Shown here one piece after another: positions 26,504 through 36,436 of a stretch of DNA of 64,000 nucleotides. The translations under genes were made by a program, and so were the position numbers. Source of the stretch: DASRFA01 sp035651755. GTDB taxonomy: Bacteria; Desulfobacterota; Binatia; UBA12015. The notes beneath the pieces were generated by a model. That model was not told the DNA's origin. It worked only from the letters and a program-made list of their open reading frames with translations, and made no database searches. The stretch is taken from assembly GCA_035651755.1 (NCBI GenBank), contig DASRFA010000014.1:105958-169957 (forward strand). Reading direction: 5' to 3'. Numbering within the stretch: the first letter of the stretch is position 1; every line of letters starts with the position of its first letter.

Positions 26504-26785
26504 TCAGGACGTTCGGCCCAGCGCCCGCGCGCCCCGGCGGTCCGCCTTCGCTCCGCCGACGCGGCGCCAGCCGGCGCGCAGCAGCCCGCCGCGCCACGAG
26601 GCGGCGGCCACTTCGCGCGACGGCTCGTCCCACGGACGCCGGCGCTGGCGCTTCTGGGTCGGCCCTGGCATGAACCAGCGAACCCAGCGCCGGAACCCGT
26701 GGCGCACGGCGCGCTCCGCATCGCGAATCCATTCGCTCGCGTTCACGGCGTCCTCGACTTGCAAAAGTCGCGCCGCACACCGCAC
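26504..26785 (-). CDS. Small basic hypothetical protein (93 residues)
   Basis: A GTG start (26785) preceded by AGGAAGACGAG opens 93 codons. The product is Arg/Trp-rich (NASEWIRDAERAVRHGFRRW, WFMPGPTQKRQRRR) with net positive charge, suggesting nucleic-acid or membrane contact. High-GC shadow ORFs also look Arg-rich, so the call is tentative. Confidence 0.35.
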   Translation of the reverse strand: MRCAARLLQVEDAVNASEWIRDAERAVRHGFRRWVRWFMPGPTQKRQRRRPWDEPSREVAAASWRGGLLRAGWRRVGGAKADRRGARALGRTS

Positions 26786-26902
26786 CTCGTCTTCCTGGCC
26801 GCGGCGCTGCAGTCGCGTGTAGGCGATTCAGAGACTGCAAAAAGTTCCGCGGCCCGCCGGAAGGCCTTGTAGCGGATCTCGTTCGGCCGAGCGAGCGGTC
26901 GT

Positions 26903-29695
26903 TCAGGGCGTGCGGTCGGCGCTCGGCTGGGCGGGCGCCTGGATGCCTGCGCCGCGGAGGCGCTCCGTCCAGCGCGCCAGCACTTCGGCGAGTGCGCGGA
27001 TCGTGACCGGCTTCGCGACGTAGTCGTCCATGCCGGCGGCGAGGCAGCGCTCGCGATCGCCCTCGAGCGCGTGCGCCGTCATCGCGACGATCGGCACGTC
27101 GCGCACGTCGTCCGGCCGGCGCCGGATGGCGGCGGTCGCTTCCAGGCCATCCATGACCGGCATCTGCACGTCCATCAGGACCACGTCGTAGCGCCGGCGC
27201 TCGATCGCCTCGAGCGCGTCGACGCCCGTCTCGGCGGATTCGGCCTCGCAGCCGAGCTTCGCGAGCATCCGCATCGCGACGATCCGGTTGACCGGGTTGT
27301 CCTCGACGAGGAGGACGCGGAGGCGCTCGGCGAGCGGCTCGATCGCCTGCGCCGCGCGCGCTGGCCTTCCGCCTCTCCGGCCCTCGAGCACCTCGATCAT
27401 CGTCCGGAGCAGCGCCTGCTGGCGCACCGGCTTCACGAGCGACGCCGCGAAGCCGCGCTCGCTCGCATCCCGCACCGAGCCGAGCGAGGACAGGAGGACG
27501 AGCGGGATCGCGGCGAAGCGAGCGTCGGCGCGCACGCGGCGCGCCAGCTCGAATCCGTCCATCCCGGGCATCTGGAGGTCGAGGACCGCGACGTCGAAGG
27601 GCTCGCCGCGCGCCGCCGCGACCGCGAGCGCCGCCAGCGCCGCCGGGCCTGCGTCCGCCTCCTCGGGTCGGCATCCCCACGCGCGCAGCGTCTCGCGCAA
27701 GATCAATCGGTTGGTCGCGTTGTCGTCGACGACGAGCACGCGCATTCCCGACAGCCGGTGTCCGTCCGCGGGAACGCCTAGGCCCGACTGCGCGACCTTC
27801 TCGAAGCCGATCTCGAACCAGAACGTCGTCCCCCGCCCTTCGGCGCTCTCGAGCCCGATGCGCCCGCCCATGAGCTCCACGAGCTGGCGCGAGATGGTGA
27901 GGCCGAGGCCGGTTCCGCCGTGTCTCCGCGTCGTGCTGCCGTCCGCCTGCGTGAAGCTCTCGAACACCGCGGCGTGGCGATCGGCCGGGATCCCGATTCC
28001 CGTGTCCCGGACCGTGAACCGAACGACGACGATGTTGTCGTTCTCCTGGAGCGGCCGGAGCTGGATCACGACCTCGCCCCGCTCGGTGAACTTGACGGCA
28101 TTGGAGACCAGGTTCGTCAGGACCTGCCGGAGGCGCCACGGGTCGCCGCGCACGAGGCGCACCGTGTCGGGCGGCACGTCGCACACGAGCTCGAAGCCTT
28201 TCTCGTGCGCGCGCGGCGCCAGCACCTCCGCGACCTCCTCGACGACCGTCCGGAGCTCGAACTCGACGCGCTCCATCGCGAGCTTCCCGGCCTCGATCTT
28301 CGAGAAGTCGAGGACGTCGTTCACGACCGCGAGGAGATGCTCGCCGCAGCGCCGGACGGTCGTCACGTGCTCGTGCTGCTCGGACGCGAGCTCCGCGTCG
28401 AGCAGGATCTCGGTGAGCCCGATGATGCCGTTCAGAGGCGTCCGGATCTCGTGGCTCATGTTGGCGAGGAACTCGGACTTCGCGCGCGCCGACGCGAATG
28501 CTTGATCGCGCGCCTCCGCGAGGTCGGCCGCCTGCTCCGCGAGGCGCTCGGCCTGGCTCTCCGCGCGCGCGCGCGCCGCCTCGAGCTCCTCGAACGAGCG
28601 CGCGAGCTCGGCCCGGACGACCCATCGCTCGATGGCGACGACCGCGATCCGGCTCGCCGCGGCGACGATCGCCCGCTCGCGCGCGGTCGGATCGCGCGCT
28701 GCCGCGAGGTGGACTCCGACCACGCCGAGCACCGCGCCGTCCGCGCCGCGCATCGGCTCGCACCAGCAGGCGCGCACGCCCGCCGCGGCCAGCTCGCGCG
28801 GAACTCCGGACATCTCCGTCTCGGGTCGCGCGCGCACGAACACCCGCTCGCCCGTCGCCGCCGCCCCGCCGTAGAGCCCGCCCCCAGGACCGATCGCGAT
28901 CCCGTCGAGCGCCGCGACGGCGTCGTCGGGCAGCCCGCGCGCGACTTCGAGGCGCAGGACGCCGCGCGCGGCGTCCGCGCGCAAAACCGCGCACGCCGCT
29001 TCCGGGAGCTGCTGGGCGAGCGTCTCGAGCAGCGCGGCCGCGACGTCGCGCGGGCTCGCGTCGCCGGCGATCATCTCGAGCGCGCGCTCGTGCCCCTGGC
29101 GCAGCATCTCCTCGGCTTTCCGCTCGACGCGGTGCCGGTCGAGGACCTCGGCGACGTAGATCGACGCCGCGAACGCGGCCGCGACCGCGACGAGGACGTT
29201 CGAGGACACCACCCCGAAGAGCGGCACGACGCACGCCGTGGAGATCGCGACGAACGCCGCCTGAGGTCCCACGCCCCACGGGATCACGGCGGGGGCCATG
29301 AGGGTCATGGCGAGGAGGACGGCGAGGAGGAGAAGCGAGTCGTTCGTGAGAAGCGTCGTCGCGAGCGTCACCACGCACCCGAGCCCGAACGTCGCGACGC
29401 TGACCGCCATGGCGCGTCGCCACGCCGCGCGCCGCATCGCGCGCAGCGCGAAGGCCCCTGCGAACTGCGCGAGCGCACCGAAGAGCCGGACCGCCAGCAG
29501 TCGGCGCCATGTCTCGTCGCCCAGCCCGCGATCCATCGGCGTCGACAGGACGAGGCACACCGCGGACAGCGTGATGACGACCGCCAGCCGATCCATCACC
29601 TGCGGCTGGCTCTCGCGCTGCAGGGCATGGCGGATTGCCGGTCCTATCGGCTGTCGCATGGGGATCGTCATGACCCGGCGCGTGCAGACCTTCAT
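26903..29695 (-). CDS. Membrane hybrid histidine kinase, GAF plus two receiver domains
   Basis: A 930-residue sensor kinase. About six membrane helices fill residues 35-185, then a GAF domain (about 205-355), a coiled linker, HisKA with His415 (MSHEIRTPLNG), an HATPase_c domain (NLVSNAVKF, DTGIGIP, GTGLGL) and two CheY-like receivers with phospho-acceptors in VAVLDLQMPG and VVLMDVQMPV. No HPt domain is present, so an external HPt or direct transfer must complete the relay. Alternative starts lie at 29671 (MTIPMRQ) and 29659. No response-regulator gene is adjacent. Confidence 0.93.
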   Translation of the reverse strand: MKVCTRRVMTIPMRQPIGPAIRHALQRESQPQVMDRLAVVITLSAVCLVLSTPMDRGLGDETWRRLLAVRLFGALAQFAGAFALRAMRRAAWRRAMAVSVATFGLGCVVTLATTLLTNDSLLLLAVLLAMTLMAPAVIPWGVGPQAAFVAISTACVVPLFGVVSSNVLVAVAAAFAASIYVAEVLDRHRVERKAEEMLRQGHERALEMIAGDASPRDVAAALLETLAQQLPEAACAVLRADAARGVLRLEVARGLPDDAVAALDGIAIGPGGGLYGGAAATGERVFVRARPETEMSGVPRELAAAGVRACWCEPMRGADGAVLGVVGVHLAAARDPTARERAIVAAASRIAVVAIERWVVRAELARSFEELEAARARAESQAERLAEQAADLAEARDQAFASARAKSEFLANMSHEIRTPLNGIIGLTEILLDAELASEQHEHVTTVRRCGEHLLAVVNDVLDFSKIEAGKLAMERVEFELRTVVEEVAEVLAPRAHEKGFELVCDVPPDTVRLVRGDPWRLRQVLTNLVSNAVKFTERGEVVIQLRPLQENDNIVVVRFTVRDTGIGIPADRHAAVFESFTQADGSTTRRHGGTGLGLTISRQLVELMGGRIGLESAEGRGTTFWFEIGFEKVAQSGLGVPADGHRLSGMRVLVVDDNATNRLILRETLRAWGCRPEEADAGPAALAALAVAAARGEPFDVAVLDLQMPGMDGFELARRVRADARFAAIPLVLLSSLGSVRDASERGFAASLVKPVRQQALLRTMIEVLEGRRGGRPARAAQAIEPLAERLRVLLVEDNPVNRIVAMRMLAKLGCEAESAETGVDALEAIERRRYDVVLMDVQMPVMDGLEATAAIRRRPDDVRDVPIVAMTAHALEGDRERCLAAGMDDYVAKPVTIRALAEVLARWTERLRGAGIQAPAQPSADRTP

Positions 29696-29885
29696 GGTCG
29701 CCGCGTGCGGGGCCTCATGAGCAAGGCGCGTTCCCGTGCAAGAACGCGAGTGCGCGCGGATGCTGCGCGTGTTGCCGCCTCGCCGTCGCTACTTCTCCGT
29801 CGCGGCGTCGCGTTCTCGACGACATGCGCTCGATCGCACGCGCGGCGCGATCCGCGGCGCCGTGCACGATCGCGGGGCGCGTGCG

Positions 29886-31946
29886 CTATGGCGCCGGAGC
29901 GTCGACCAGGAACGCGCGCAGGAAGGCCTCGATCTCCGCGTGCTCCGCGACCAGCGGGTTGGCGATCGCGAGTGGCTCGGGCCGGACGCGGAACGGCGGA
30001 ATTGCCGGCGGCTCGTAGCGCGAGCTCTGGTCGAGGACCTCGAGCATTCCGTGCGCGGCCGGGTCGTAGCGCGTCACGCGCGGCGCTGCGCTCGCTTCGA
30101 TCATCGACGCGGTCGCGAGCGTCGCGGCGACCTCGTCGAGCGAGGCGATCTGGAAGAGGATCTCGGCGGGACCTCCCGGGCGCACGGGATCGCGCACGAG
30201 GTACGGCGCGAGCGCGAGGGGGTCCGCGGGCTCGATCACCCAGCGGGAGAGGTCGACGAGCGGGTCCAGGATGAGGTGGCGCTCGACCTCGTCGAACTCC
30301 CCCGTGACGCCGAGGCGCGGCAGGAACACGACCTCGACGAGCGGCCGGAACTCGGGCGACTCGACGAGCGTCTCGACGATCGAGCCCGGCTGGACGTTCT
30401 GCACTCCGGCCCGGAGCGTCGGCTCGGCCACGAGCGCCGACGCGCCCACCACCGCGCCGAGCGAGTTGCCGATGAAGCCGACGCGCGTCGGGTCGAGAGC
30501 GATCGGCTCCGACAGAGCGGCGCCGACGGCGCGCGAGAGCTCGCCCTCGCGCACCGCGCGCGCGGTGGACGCCACGTCGGCCCCGAACTGGAGAAGGGTC
30601 CCGACCGAATAGCCGGGAAAGCCCTCGAGGCCGGGCGCGGCTCCGAGCACCCCGAACACCCGGGCCGACACGTCGAGCGGCTCGGTCTCCGCGAAGCCGT
30701 CCGGGCCCGGGATGCCGCCGCGGATCGAGTTCACCTGGTCGCGCGCCGAGGCGGCGCGCTCGCCGTGCTGGAACGCGTCGATCGCGAGCACGGCGACACC
30801 GGCGCGCGCCGCCGTCTCGGCGCTCGCGAAGCCGGTCACCCGGCTCGCGTTGAAGCCGTGATGCGCGATCGCGACCGGCAGCCGCGCGAGATCGCCTCCG
30901 GTCGGGATCGTGAGGACGAAGGGGACGGGCTCGCGCGGTCCCGCCGCGATCGCGCCTGCCGGATCCCGCCGCAGGACTCCGATGCCGGTTCCGGTGCCCT
31001 CGACGATGCGGGCCGCTTCGATCTCGCCCGTGACCGCCGCGGCGATCGAGCGGTGCACGATCGATCGCGTCCCGGCGGTCCCCTGGACCGGCGGGACGTC
31101 GATCCCGGGCCGATCCTCGGAGGGGACGCCGAGGAGCTCGTCGAGCTCCGCGCCGCGCCGGACTCGGTCGATGCGAACCGCGAGCGGCGGACCGGTCTGC
31201 ACAGCGGCCCGCGCCGCGAGGACATCGGCCGTCACGTCCTCGGTCGTGAAGGGCGCGAGCGCCACGACGTCGTCGCGCGGAATGCCGATCCGGTCGAGCT
31301 CCGCGAGCGCCGGCGCCATCAAGGCGCGCGCCCGCTCGATCGCCGGGTCCTCGGAGCGCGACCCGAGCGCCCGCCGGAACGCGTCGCTCGCCCCGAGCGC
31401 GGTCCCGTCCACGGCACGGAGAGCGGTCGTGAGCGCGACCGCGTAGCGACGGGCGCGATGCAGCGCGATGCCGCGCGCCGGCCGCACCGCGAGGAGGTGG
31501 GTCGCCGCGTCCCACTGCACGCGGAGCGAAAACCGCCGCCCGCGCTCGGGAGACGCGGGATCGACATCCGCGATCACGATGGCGTCGGCGTCGAGGACTC
31601 CGCCCTCTTCCGCGAGCTGGCCGACGTCGAGATCGCCGTCGATCGCGAAGTACGCGTTGCAGGTCGCGCAGAAGCCGTCGCGCGTCGCGAAGACGTCCCG
31701 CATCGCGACCCAGAACGGCGCGTCCGAGAGCGCGGTCGGGACGGCTCCGATCCGGATGCGGCCGGACTCGTCGCGGTAGAGGTCGCTCGGGAACGGCACG
31801 TCGCCCCACGCCATCGGCGCGCCGAGCGAGGGCTCGAAGCGCGCGGTCGCGGTCGCCGGCGGCGGCGCGACGTGCGCGTCGCCGCACGCGAGCGCGAAGA
31901 GCGCCGCGAGCGCGACCGCCGACCGAAGCACGCGGCGCGGAAGCAT
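29886..31946 (-). CDS. Lipase-like extracytoplasmic lipoprotein
   Basis: A 686-residue protein with a lipobox (LFALAC, Cys21), so it is probably anchored in the outer membrane. A large N-terminal region (RFEPSLGAPMAWGDVPFPSD start) resembles the N-terminal domain of bacterial virulence-factor lipases. The C-terminal half has an alpha/beta-hydrolase core with nucleophile elbow GNSLG (GFIGNSLGAVVG), an oxyanion-type HHGFN, and a late D-P-A-A-H-G that could supply the His. It lies 23 bases downstream of phoD and is likely co-transcribed. Substrate unknown. Confidence 0.78.
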   Translation of the reverse strand: MLPRRVLRSAVALAALFALACGDAHVAPPPATATARFEPSLGAPMAWGDVPFPSDLYRDESGRIRIGAVPTALSDAPFWVAMRDVFATRDGFCATCNAYFAIDGDLDVGQLAEEGGVLDADAIVIADVDPASPERGRRFSLRVQWDAATHLLAVRPARGIALHRARRYAVALTTALRAVDGTALGASDAFRRALGSRSEDPAIERARALMAPALAELDRIGIPRDDVVALAPFTTEDVTADVLAARAAVQTGPPLAVRIDRVRRGAELDELLGVPSEDRPGIDVPPVQGTAGTRSIVHRSIAAAVTGEIEAARIVEGTGTGIGVLRRDPAGAIAAGPREPVPFVLTIPTGGDLARLPVAIAHHGFNASRVTGFASAETAARAGVAVLAIDAFQHGERAASARDQVNSIRGGIPGPDGFAETEPLDVSARVFGVLGAAPGLEGFPGYSVGTLLQFGADVASTARAVREGELSRAVGAALSEPIALDPTRVGFIGNSLGAVVGASALVAEPTLRAGVQNVQPGSIVETLVESPEFRPLVEVVFLPRLGVTGEFDEVERHLILDPLVDLSRWVIEPADPLALAPYLVRDPVRPGGPAEILFQIASLDEVAATLATASMIEASAAPRVTRYDPAAHGMLEVLDQSSRYEPPAIPPFRVRPEPLAIANPLVAEHAEIEAFLRAFLVDAPAP

Positions 31947-31969
31947 GCGGACGGCGTCCGTCGCCTTCC

Positions 31970-33757
31970 TCAGCTCAGCCGGAGCCGGCGCAGCGTCGGG
32001 ATGCGCGGCGTTCGCAGGAGCGGCCGGCGACCCTGCTGGATCCGCGCGACCCCGTCCTCGACCCGGAACCGCACGCGCTCGATCGAGCCGTCCCAGTCGG
32101 GCGACAGCACGTCGTCGATCAGGAGAAACTCGACCTCGATCGCGCGCCCGCGATCCACGTCGACGATCGCGATGCCGTTCGAGAGGCTCTTCGCGTAGAC
32201 GTTGTGCGGGTTCGTGTCGGAGATGATCCGGTCGGCGAGCGGTACCAGGTCGGCGAGCCCGAGCGCCGCGAGCGTCGGATTGCCGGCGACCGTGATCTCG
32301 ATCTCCTCCTGCAGCGACGTCGACGTGATTCCCGCCACGACGAACTCGACCGCGACCGGCCGCGAAGGGCGGTCGAAGTCGACGTGCAGCTCGCCGGCGT
32401 AGAAGGCGTGGATGTCGCCCGCGAGCGAGACCAGGTTGTCGACGTCCGCGAGCGCCTGCAGGATCTCGGCGCGCTCGCTCCGGTAGCCGTCCCACTGGTC
32501 GGTGCTGATGTAGAACGCCGCCCGGTACTGTGCGGGAAGCTTGTCGAACTGCGACAGGTCGACGGCCATCTGCGCCATCTGCACGTCGTTGCCGAGGAAC
32601 TTCCAGGAAGCGTCCGAGCGCTTCACGGCGTCGATGAGCCAGGACTTCTGCGCGGCGCCGAGGAGCGTCGGGCGCGCGCCCGCCTCGCGCTCGTCGAAGG
32701 CGGACTTCAGGACGAAGTTGCGCGAGCCGAGCGAGCTGTTGGCGGCGAACTTCCCGACCGTGAGGTCGACCGGCCCCTCCGGGATGAGGTGATCGGCGCG
32801 GTAGAAGCGGCCGTCGACCACGAACAGCTCGACGTGCCTCCCGTAGCGGACGCTCCGGAAGATCCGGATGTCGTCGGGATACGACGCGTCGGCGTCGAAC
32901 GGCACGTCGACCGGCTGGAACTCGAACCACGCCTGGTCGGCCGCCTCGCGCCGCGACGTCGACTTCTCGTCGCCGCGCGCTTCCGAGAAATCGGTCGCGT
33001 GGTCCTGCCAGCAGTCGTTGGCGAACTCGTGGTCGTCCCAGGTCGTCACGAAGGCGAAGCGCTGGTGCGCGGCCTTGAGGTACGGGTCGGAGCGGTAGCG
33101 CTTGTAGAGCGTCCGGTAGTCGGCGAGCGTGAGCGCGACGCTGCCGCCGCCGATCGCGAGGCCGTCGGGCAGGTCGATGCGGCGATCCGAGCCGGGCGCG
33201 CCGCCCCCGCTCTCGTAGATGTAGTCGCCGAGGAAGAGGACAAAGTCGACGTCCTCCTCCTTCTCCACGAGCGCACGCCACGCGTGGTAGTACCGGCCGA
33301 TGAAGTCCTGGCAGGACGCGAACGCGAAGCGGACCGGCACGTCCTGGTTCGGCCGGGGCGCGGTCTTCGTGCGCCCCGTGACCGACGTCACGCCGAGCGC
33401 GGTGAAGCGATAGTAGTACGTCGTGTACGGAGCGAGACCGACGACGTTCAGCTTGACGGTATGGTCGCCGGCGGCCTCGGCCGGGATCTGGCCCGTGGCG
33501 ACGAGGCGGCGGAACCGGGGATCGAGAGCCACCTCGTAGAGCACGGTCTCGGTCGCCGCCGCGCCTTCGACCCGCGTCCAGAGGATGACGGAATTCGGCG
33601 TCGGATCGCCGGACGCGAGGCCCTGCGGGAAGACCCGGTCGATCTCGTCGGGCGTCGCGGCGAACACGTCGGAGCGCCCCGCGCGCGGAACGGAGGCGGC
33701 GACCGCGGTGGCGGCGGCGTAGCGGAGGAAGTCGCGGCGGCGGATTCGGGTCGTCAT
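31970..33757 (-). CDS. phoD: Alkaline phosphatase PhoD family, Tat-exported
   Basis: A 595-residue PhoD-type metallo-phosphodiesterase/phosphatase. The Tat signal (RRRDFL at residues 6-11) implies export of a folded, metal-loaded enzyme. The N-terminal Fn3-like PhoD_N domain is followed by the catalytic domain with ASCQDFIGRYY, LFLGDYIYESG, TTWDDHEFAND, LGNDVQMAQM and SLAGDIHAFY motifs, which coordinate Fe and Ca in the family. It would release phosphate from esters outside the cell. It is the first gene of a two-gene unit with the lipase-like lipoprotein; no Pho box is recognised. Confidence 0.93.
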   Translation of the reverse strand: MTTRIRRRDFLRYAAATAVAASVPRAGRSDVFAATPDEIDRVFPQGLASGDPTPNSVILWTRVEGAAATETVLYEVALDPRFRRLVATGQIPAEAAGDHTVKLNVVGLAPYTTYYYRFTALGVTSVTGRTKTAPRPNQDVPVRFAFASCQDFIGRYYHAWRALVEKEEDVDFVLFLGDYIYESGGGAPGSDRRIDLPDGLAIGGGSVALTLADYRTLYKRYRSDPYLKAAHQRFAFVTTWDDHEFANDCWQDHATDFSEARGDEKSTSRREAADQAWFEFQPVDVPFDADASYPDDIRIFRSVRYGRHVELFVVDGRFYRADHLIPEGPVDLTVGKFAANSSLGSRNFVLKSAFDEREAGARPTLLGAAQKSWLIDAVKRSDASWKFLGNDVQMAQMAVDLSQFDKLPAQYRAAFYISTDQWDGYRSERAEILQALADVDNLVSLAGDIHAFYAGELHVDFDRPSRPVAVEFVVAGITSTSLQEEIEITVAGNPTLAALGLADLVPLADRIISDTNPHNVYAKSLSNGIAIVDVDRGRAIEVEFLLIDDVLSPDWDGSIERVRFRVEDGVARIQQGRRPLLRTPRIPTLRRLRLS

Positions 33758-34053
33758 GGCCGGGGGTTATGAGCCGGGGGCGCGCCCGGACGCAAGGGTC
33801 GGAGAGTCGGCCGGAGCGGCCGCCGCGACCCGTCCCGGCCACGCGATCCGGGAAGCGGCGCCTTTACGCGGAGCTTCGACGAGGGCATACTCCGCCCCGT
33901 GCCGGCGAGCTCGCGACGATCGCTGCCCCGCGATACGGATCTACTCCAGGTCTGGGTGCTCGCGGAGATGATCGCCGACGACGCCCCGAAGCCCGCGCCC
34001 GAAGCGCAGACCCCGCGCGACGGCGAAGCGACCGCCGCGTCGCCGAAACGACG
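33758..34053. other. Spacer without a recognised gene
   Basis: This gap between the phoD start and the 3' end of the DUF1993-type gene contains no ORF, RNA or repeat I can support. It should hold the phoD promoter. Confidence 0.4.
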
Positions 34054-34560
34054 TCACTCCGCGAGCGGCAGCGACCCGATGTAGTCCATCTTCCCGAGCG
34101 CGACCCCGTTGTGGCGGAGGATCGCGTAGGCCATCGCGACGTGGAAGTAGAAGTTCGGGATCGCGACCTCGGTCAGGTAGCGATCGCCTCGCATCCACTT
34201 GCCCTGAAGCCACGCCGGCGCCACCCGGCGGTCGTCCGCGCCGGCATACGCGGACGCCGGAACGCTCCGGACGTACCCGAGGCAGGTCCGAATGCGCGCG
34301 CGCAGCTCGTCGATCGTCTTCTCCGTGTCGGGATGCGACGGCGCCGTGCCTCCGGAGAGGTACGCCGCGGCGTACTTCGCCGCGTCGCACGCCGACTGGA
34401 TCTGGCGGACGAGCTCGTACTGGTCCGGGGCGAGGCGCGCTTGCGCGAGGACGTCGGGCTCGAAGCTCTTCGACTTCGCGTACGCGACCCCGACCTCGAG
34501 CCAGCGGTCGAGGTTCTCGAGCATCTTCCCGAACTGGGCGATCGTCGTGGAGGTCTCCAT
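34054..34560 (-). CDS. DUF1993 family protein
   Basis: A 168-residue soluble helical protein. Recognisable blocks are FGKMLENLDRWLEVGVAYAK near the start, LAPDQYELVRQIQSACDAAK and the PNFYFHVAMAYAILRHNGV end, as in DUF1993, a DinB-like four-helix family of unknown function. The start at 34560 was chosen over a longer Arg-rich extension. It is divergent from the PAS kinase. Confidence 0.82.
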   Translation of the reverse strand: METSTTIAQFGKMLENLDRWLEVGVAYAKSKSFEPDVLAQARLAPDQYELVRQIQSACDAAKYAAAYLSGGTAPSHPDTEKTIDELRARIRTCLGYVRSVPASAYAGADDRRVAPAWLQGKWMRGDRYLTEVAIPNFYFHVAMAYAILRHNGVALGKMDYIGSLPLAE

Positions 34561-34711
34561 GGCGCCCGAACGTAGCCGGAGCGCGATCTCAAGCAAGCGG
34601 CACCGCTCCGACCGTTCCGAGTCGGCTCCGGTGGACCCTTGACCGGGAAGGCGAGCGCCACCTAGAACGGCCATCGACGCCGACGGACCGAACCGCGGCT
34701 GAAGCGCCAAA

Positions 34712-36436
34712 GTGGGATCCGCAGCCGTTCATCCCGTTCGCGCCGCCGGCGTCCGCACCGCTGAAGCGGGCGGCCGGTCGCACCTCGCCGCCCGCGGTAC
34801 GCATCGTCGCGGGCGCGAGCGCGCCCGCGCCTCGTCGAGGCGCCGCGGCGATCCGCTCGAGCGCCGGAATCGGGCGATGCTCGCCGCCATCGTCACCTCT
34901 TCGGACGACGCGATCGTCAGCAAGAACCTGCGTGGGCAGATCATGAGCTGGAACGCCGCGGCCGAACGGCTCTTCGGGTATACCGCGGACGAGGCGATCG
35001 GCCGGCCGATTCGCATGCTGCTGCCGCCCGAGCGACATCGCGAGGAGGACGAGATCCTGGCCACGCTCCTCCGCGGCGAACGCGTGGACCATTTCGAGAC
35101 GGAGCGTATTCGAAAGGACGGCGGACGCATCCATATCTCGTTGTCGGTATCGCCCATCAAGGACGCGCTCGGCCGCGTCGTCGGCGGCGCCAAGATCGCG
35201 CGCGACATCACGGTGCGAAAGCGCCTCGAGGCGGAGCGCGAACAGCTCCTCGCGAGCGAGCGTTCCGCCCGCGCCGCCGCCGAGGCGGCGAATCGCGCGA
35301 AGGACACGTTCCTCGCCGTGGTCTCGCACGAGCTGCGATCGCCGCTGTCGCCGATCCTCACGTGGGCGCGAATGCTCGGGATGCGGTCGCTGGACGCCGA
35401 CCAGACCGTGCAGGCACTCGACGCAATCGAGCGCAACGCCCGCGTGCAGTTGCAGCTCGTGGACGATCTGCTCGACGTGTCGCGGATCGTATCGGGCAAG
35501 CTGCGCATCGACGTCACCGCGGTCGATCTCGCGGACGTCGTCCGGGAGGCGATCGACACGGTTCGGCCGGCCGCGGATGCGAAGGGCGTACGGATCGAGA
35601 GGCAGCTGTCGGAAATGCGAGGCGGTCCGGTGTCGGGAGATCCCGCTCGCCTCCGGCAGGTCGTGGTGAACCTCGTGTCGAACGCCGTGAAGTTCAGCCC
35701 GCCCGGCGGACGGGTCGCGGTGGAGCTCCGGGATGCCGACGCCGACGCCGCCATCGCGGTTCGCGACGCCGGGTGCGGCATCCCTCGCGACTTCCTGCCG
35801 CGCCTCTTCCAGCCGTTCCAGCAGGCGGACGCCCGGACGAACCGACATCACGGCGGCCTCGGGCTCGGGCTTTCCATCGTGCGGCACATCGTCGAGCTGC
35901 ACGGCGGCACGGTGACCGGCGAGAGCGCCGGCGAGGGGCGCGGCGCGACGTTCACGGTGCGACTCCCACGCGGACCGCTGGCAAGCGTCGGCGACACCGC
36001 GACCCGAGGCGCGCGGCTCGACCCGCCGGCGCGGAACGCGCCACCGCTGAGTCTCGACGGCGTCGCCGTGCTGCTCGTGGACGACGACGCGGACTTCGCC
36101 GATGCCGTCCGAAGCGCGCTCGCATCCCGCGGCGCCGATGTGCGGGTCGCCGGATCCGCGCCCGCCGCCCTCGTCGAGGTCGACCGCTCCACGCCCGACG
36201 TCATCGTCTCGGACATCGGGATGCAGTCGGAAGACGGATACGCGTTGGCCGCGGCCGTGCGAGCCCGCGAAGATGGAGCGCGCGACGTTCCGATGATCGC
36301 GTTGACGGCGTATGCGACCGTCGAGGACCGCATTCGAATCTTCTCGGCCGGGTTCCAGGCGCACCTCGCGAAGCCGATCGATCCCGAGGAGCTGGTCGCC
36401 GTCCTCGCCGGGATGCGGTATCAGCGCGCCCCATGA
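34712..36436 (+). CDS. Soluble PAS-type hybrid histidine kinase
   Basis: A kinase of up to 574 residues. PAS domain (about 55-170: SDDAIVSKNLRGQIMSWN, RDITVRKR), HisKA with His206 (VSHELRSPLSP), HATPase_c (NLVSNAVKF, DAGCGIP, GLGLGLSIV) and a C-terminal receiver with Asp in VSDIGM and Lys in LAKP. There is no membrane helix, so the signal is cytoplasmic. The first 54 residues are Arg-rich and may not be translated; an ATG at 34877 is an alternative start. Its stop overlaps the SDR start (ATGA), an odd pairing. Confidence 0.87.
   Translation: MGSAAVHPVRAAGVRTAEAGGRSHLAARGTHRRGRERARASSRRRGDPLERRNRAMLAAIVTSSDDAIVSKNLRGQIMSWNAAAERLFGYTADEAIGRPIRMLLPPERHREEDEILATLLRGERVDHFETERIRKDGGRIHISLSVSPIKDALGRVVGGAKIARDITVRKRLEAEREQLLASERSARAAAEAANRAKDTFLAVVSHELRSPLSPILTWARMLGMRSLDADQTVQALDAIERNARVQLQLVDDLLDVSRIVSGKLRIDVTAVDLADVVREAIDTVRPAADAKGVRIERQLSEMRGGPVSGDPARLRQVVVNLVSNAVKFSPPGGRVAVELRDADADAAIAVRDAGCGIPRDFLPRLFQPFQQADARTNRHHGGLGLGLSIVRHIVELHGGTVTGESAGEGRGATFTVRLPRGPLASVGDTATRGARLDPPARNAPPLSLDGVAVLLVDDDADFADAVRSALASRGADVRVAGSAPAALVEVDRSTPDVIVSDIGMQSEDGYALAAAVRAREDGARDVPMIALTAYATVEDRIRIFSAGFQAHLAKPIDPEELVAVLAGMRYQRAP

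Noticed and set aside
29886..33842. Single fused gene of lipase and phosphatase regions
   Set aside because: The open frame upstream of 31946 is a shadow of phoD; the lipoprotein has its own ATG and lipobox there, and phoD reads in another frame.
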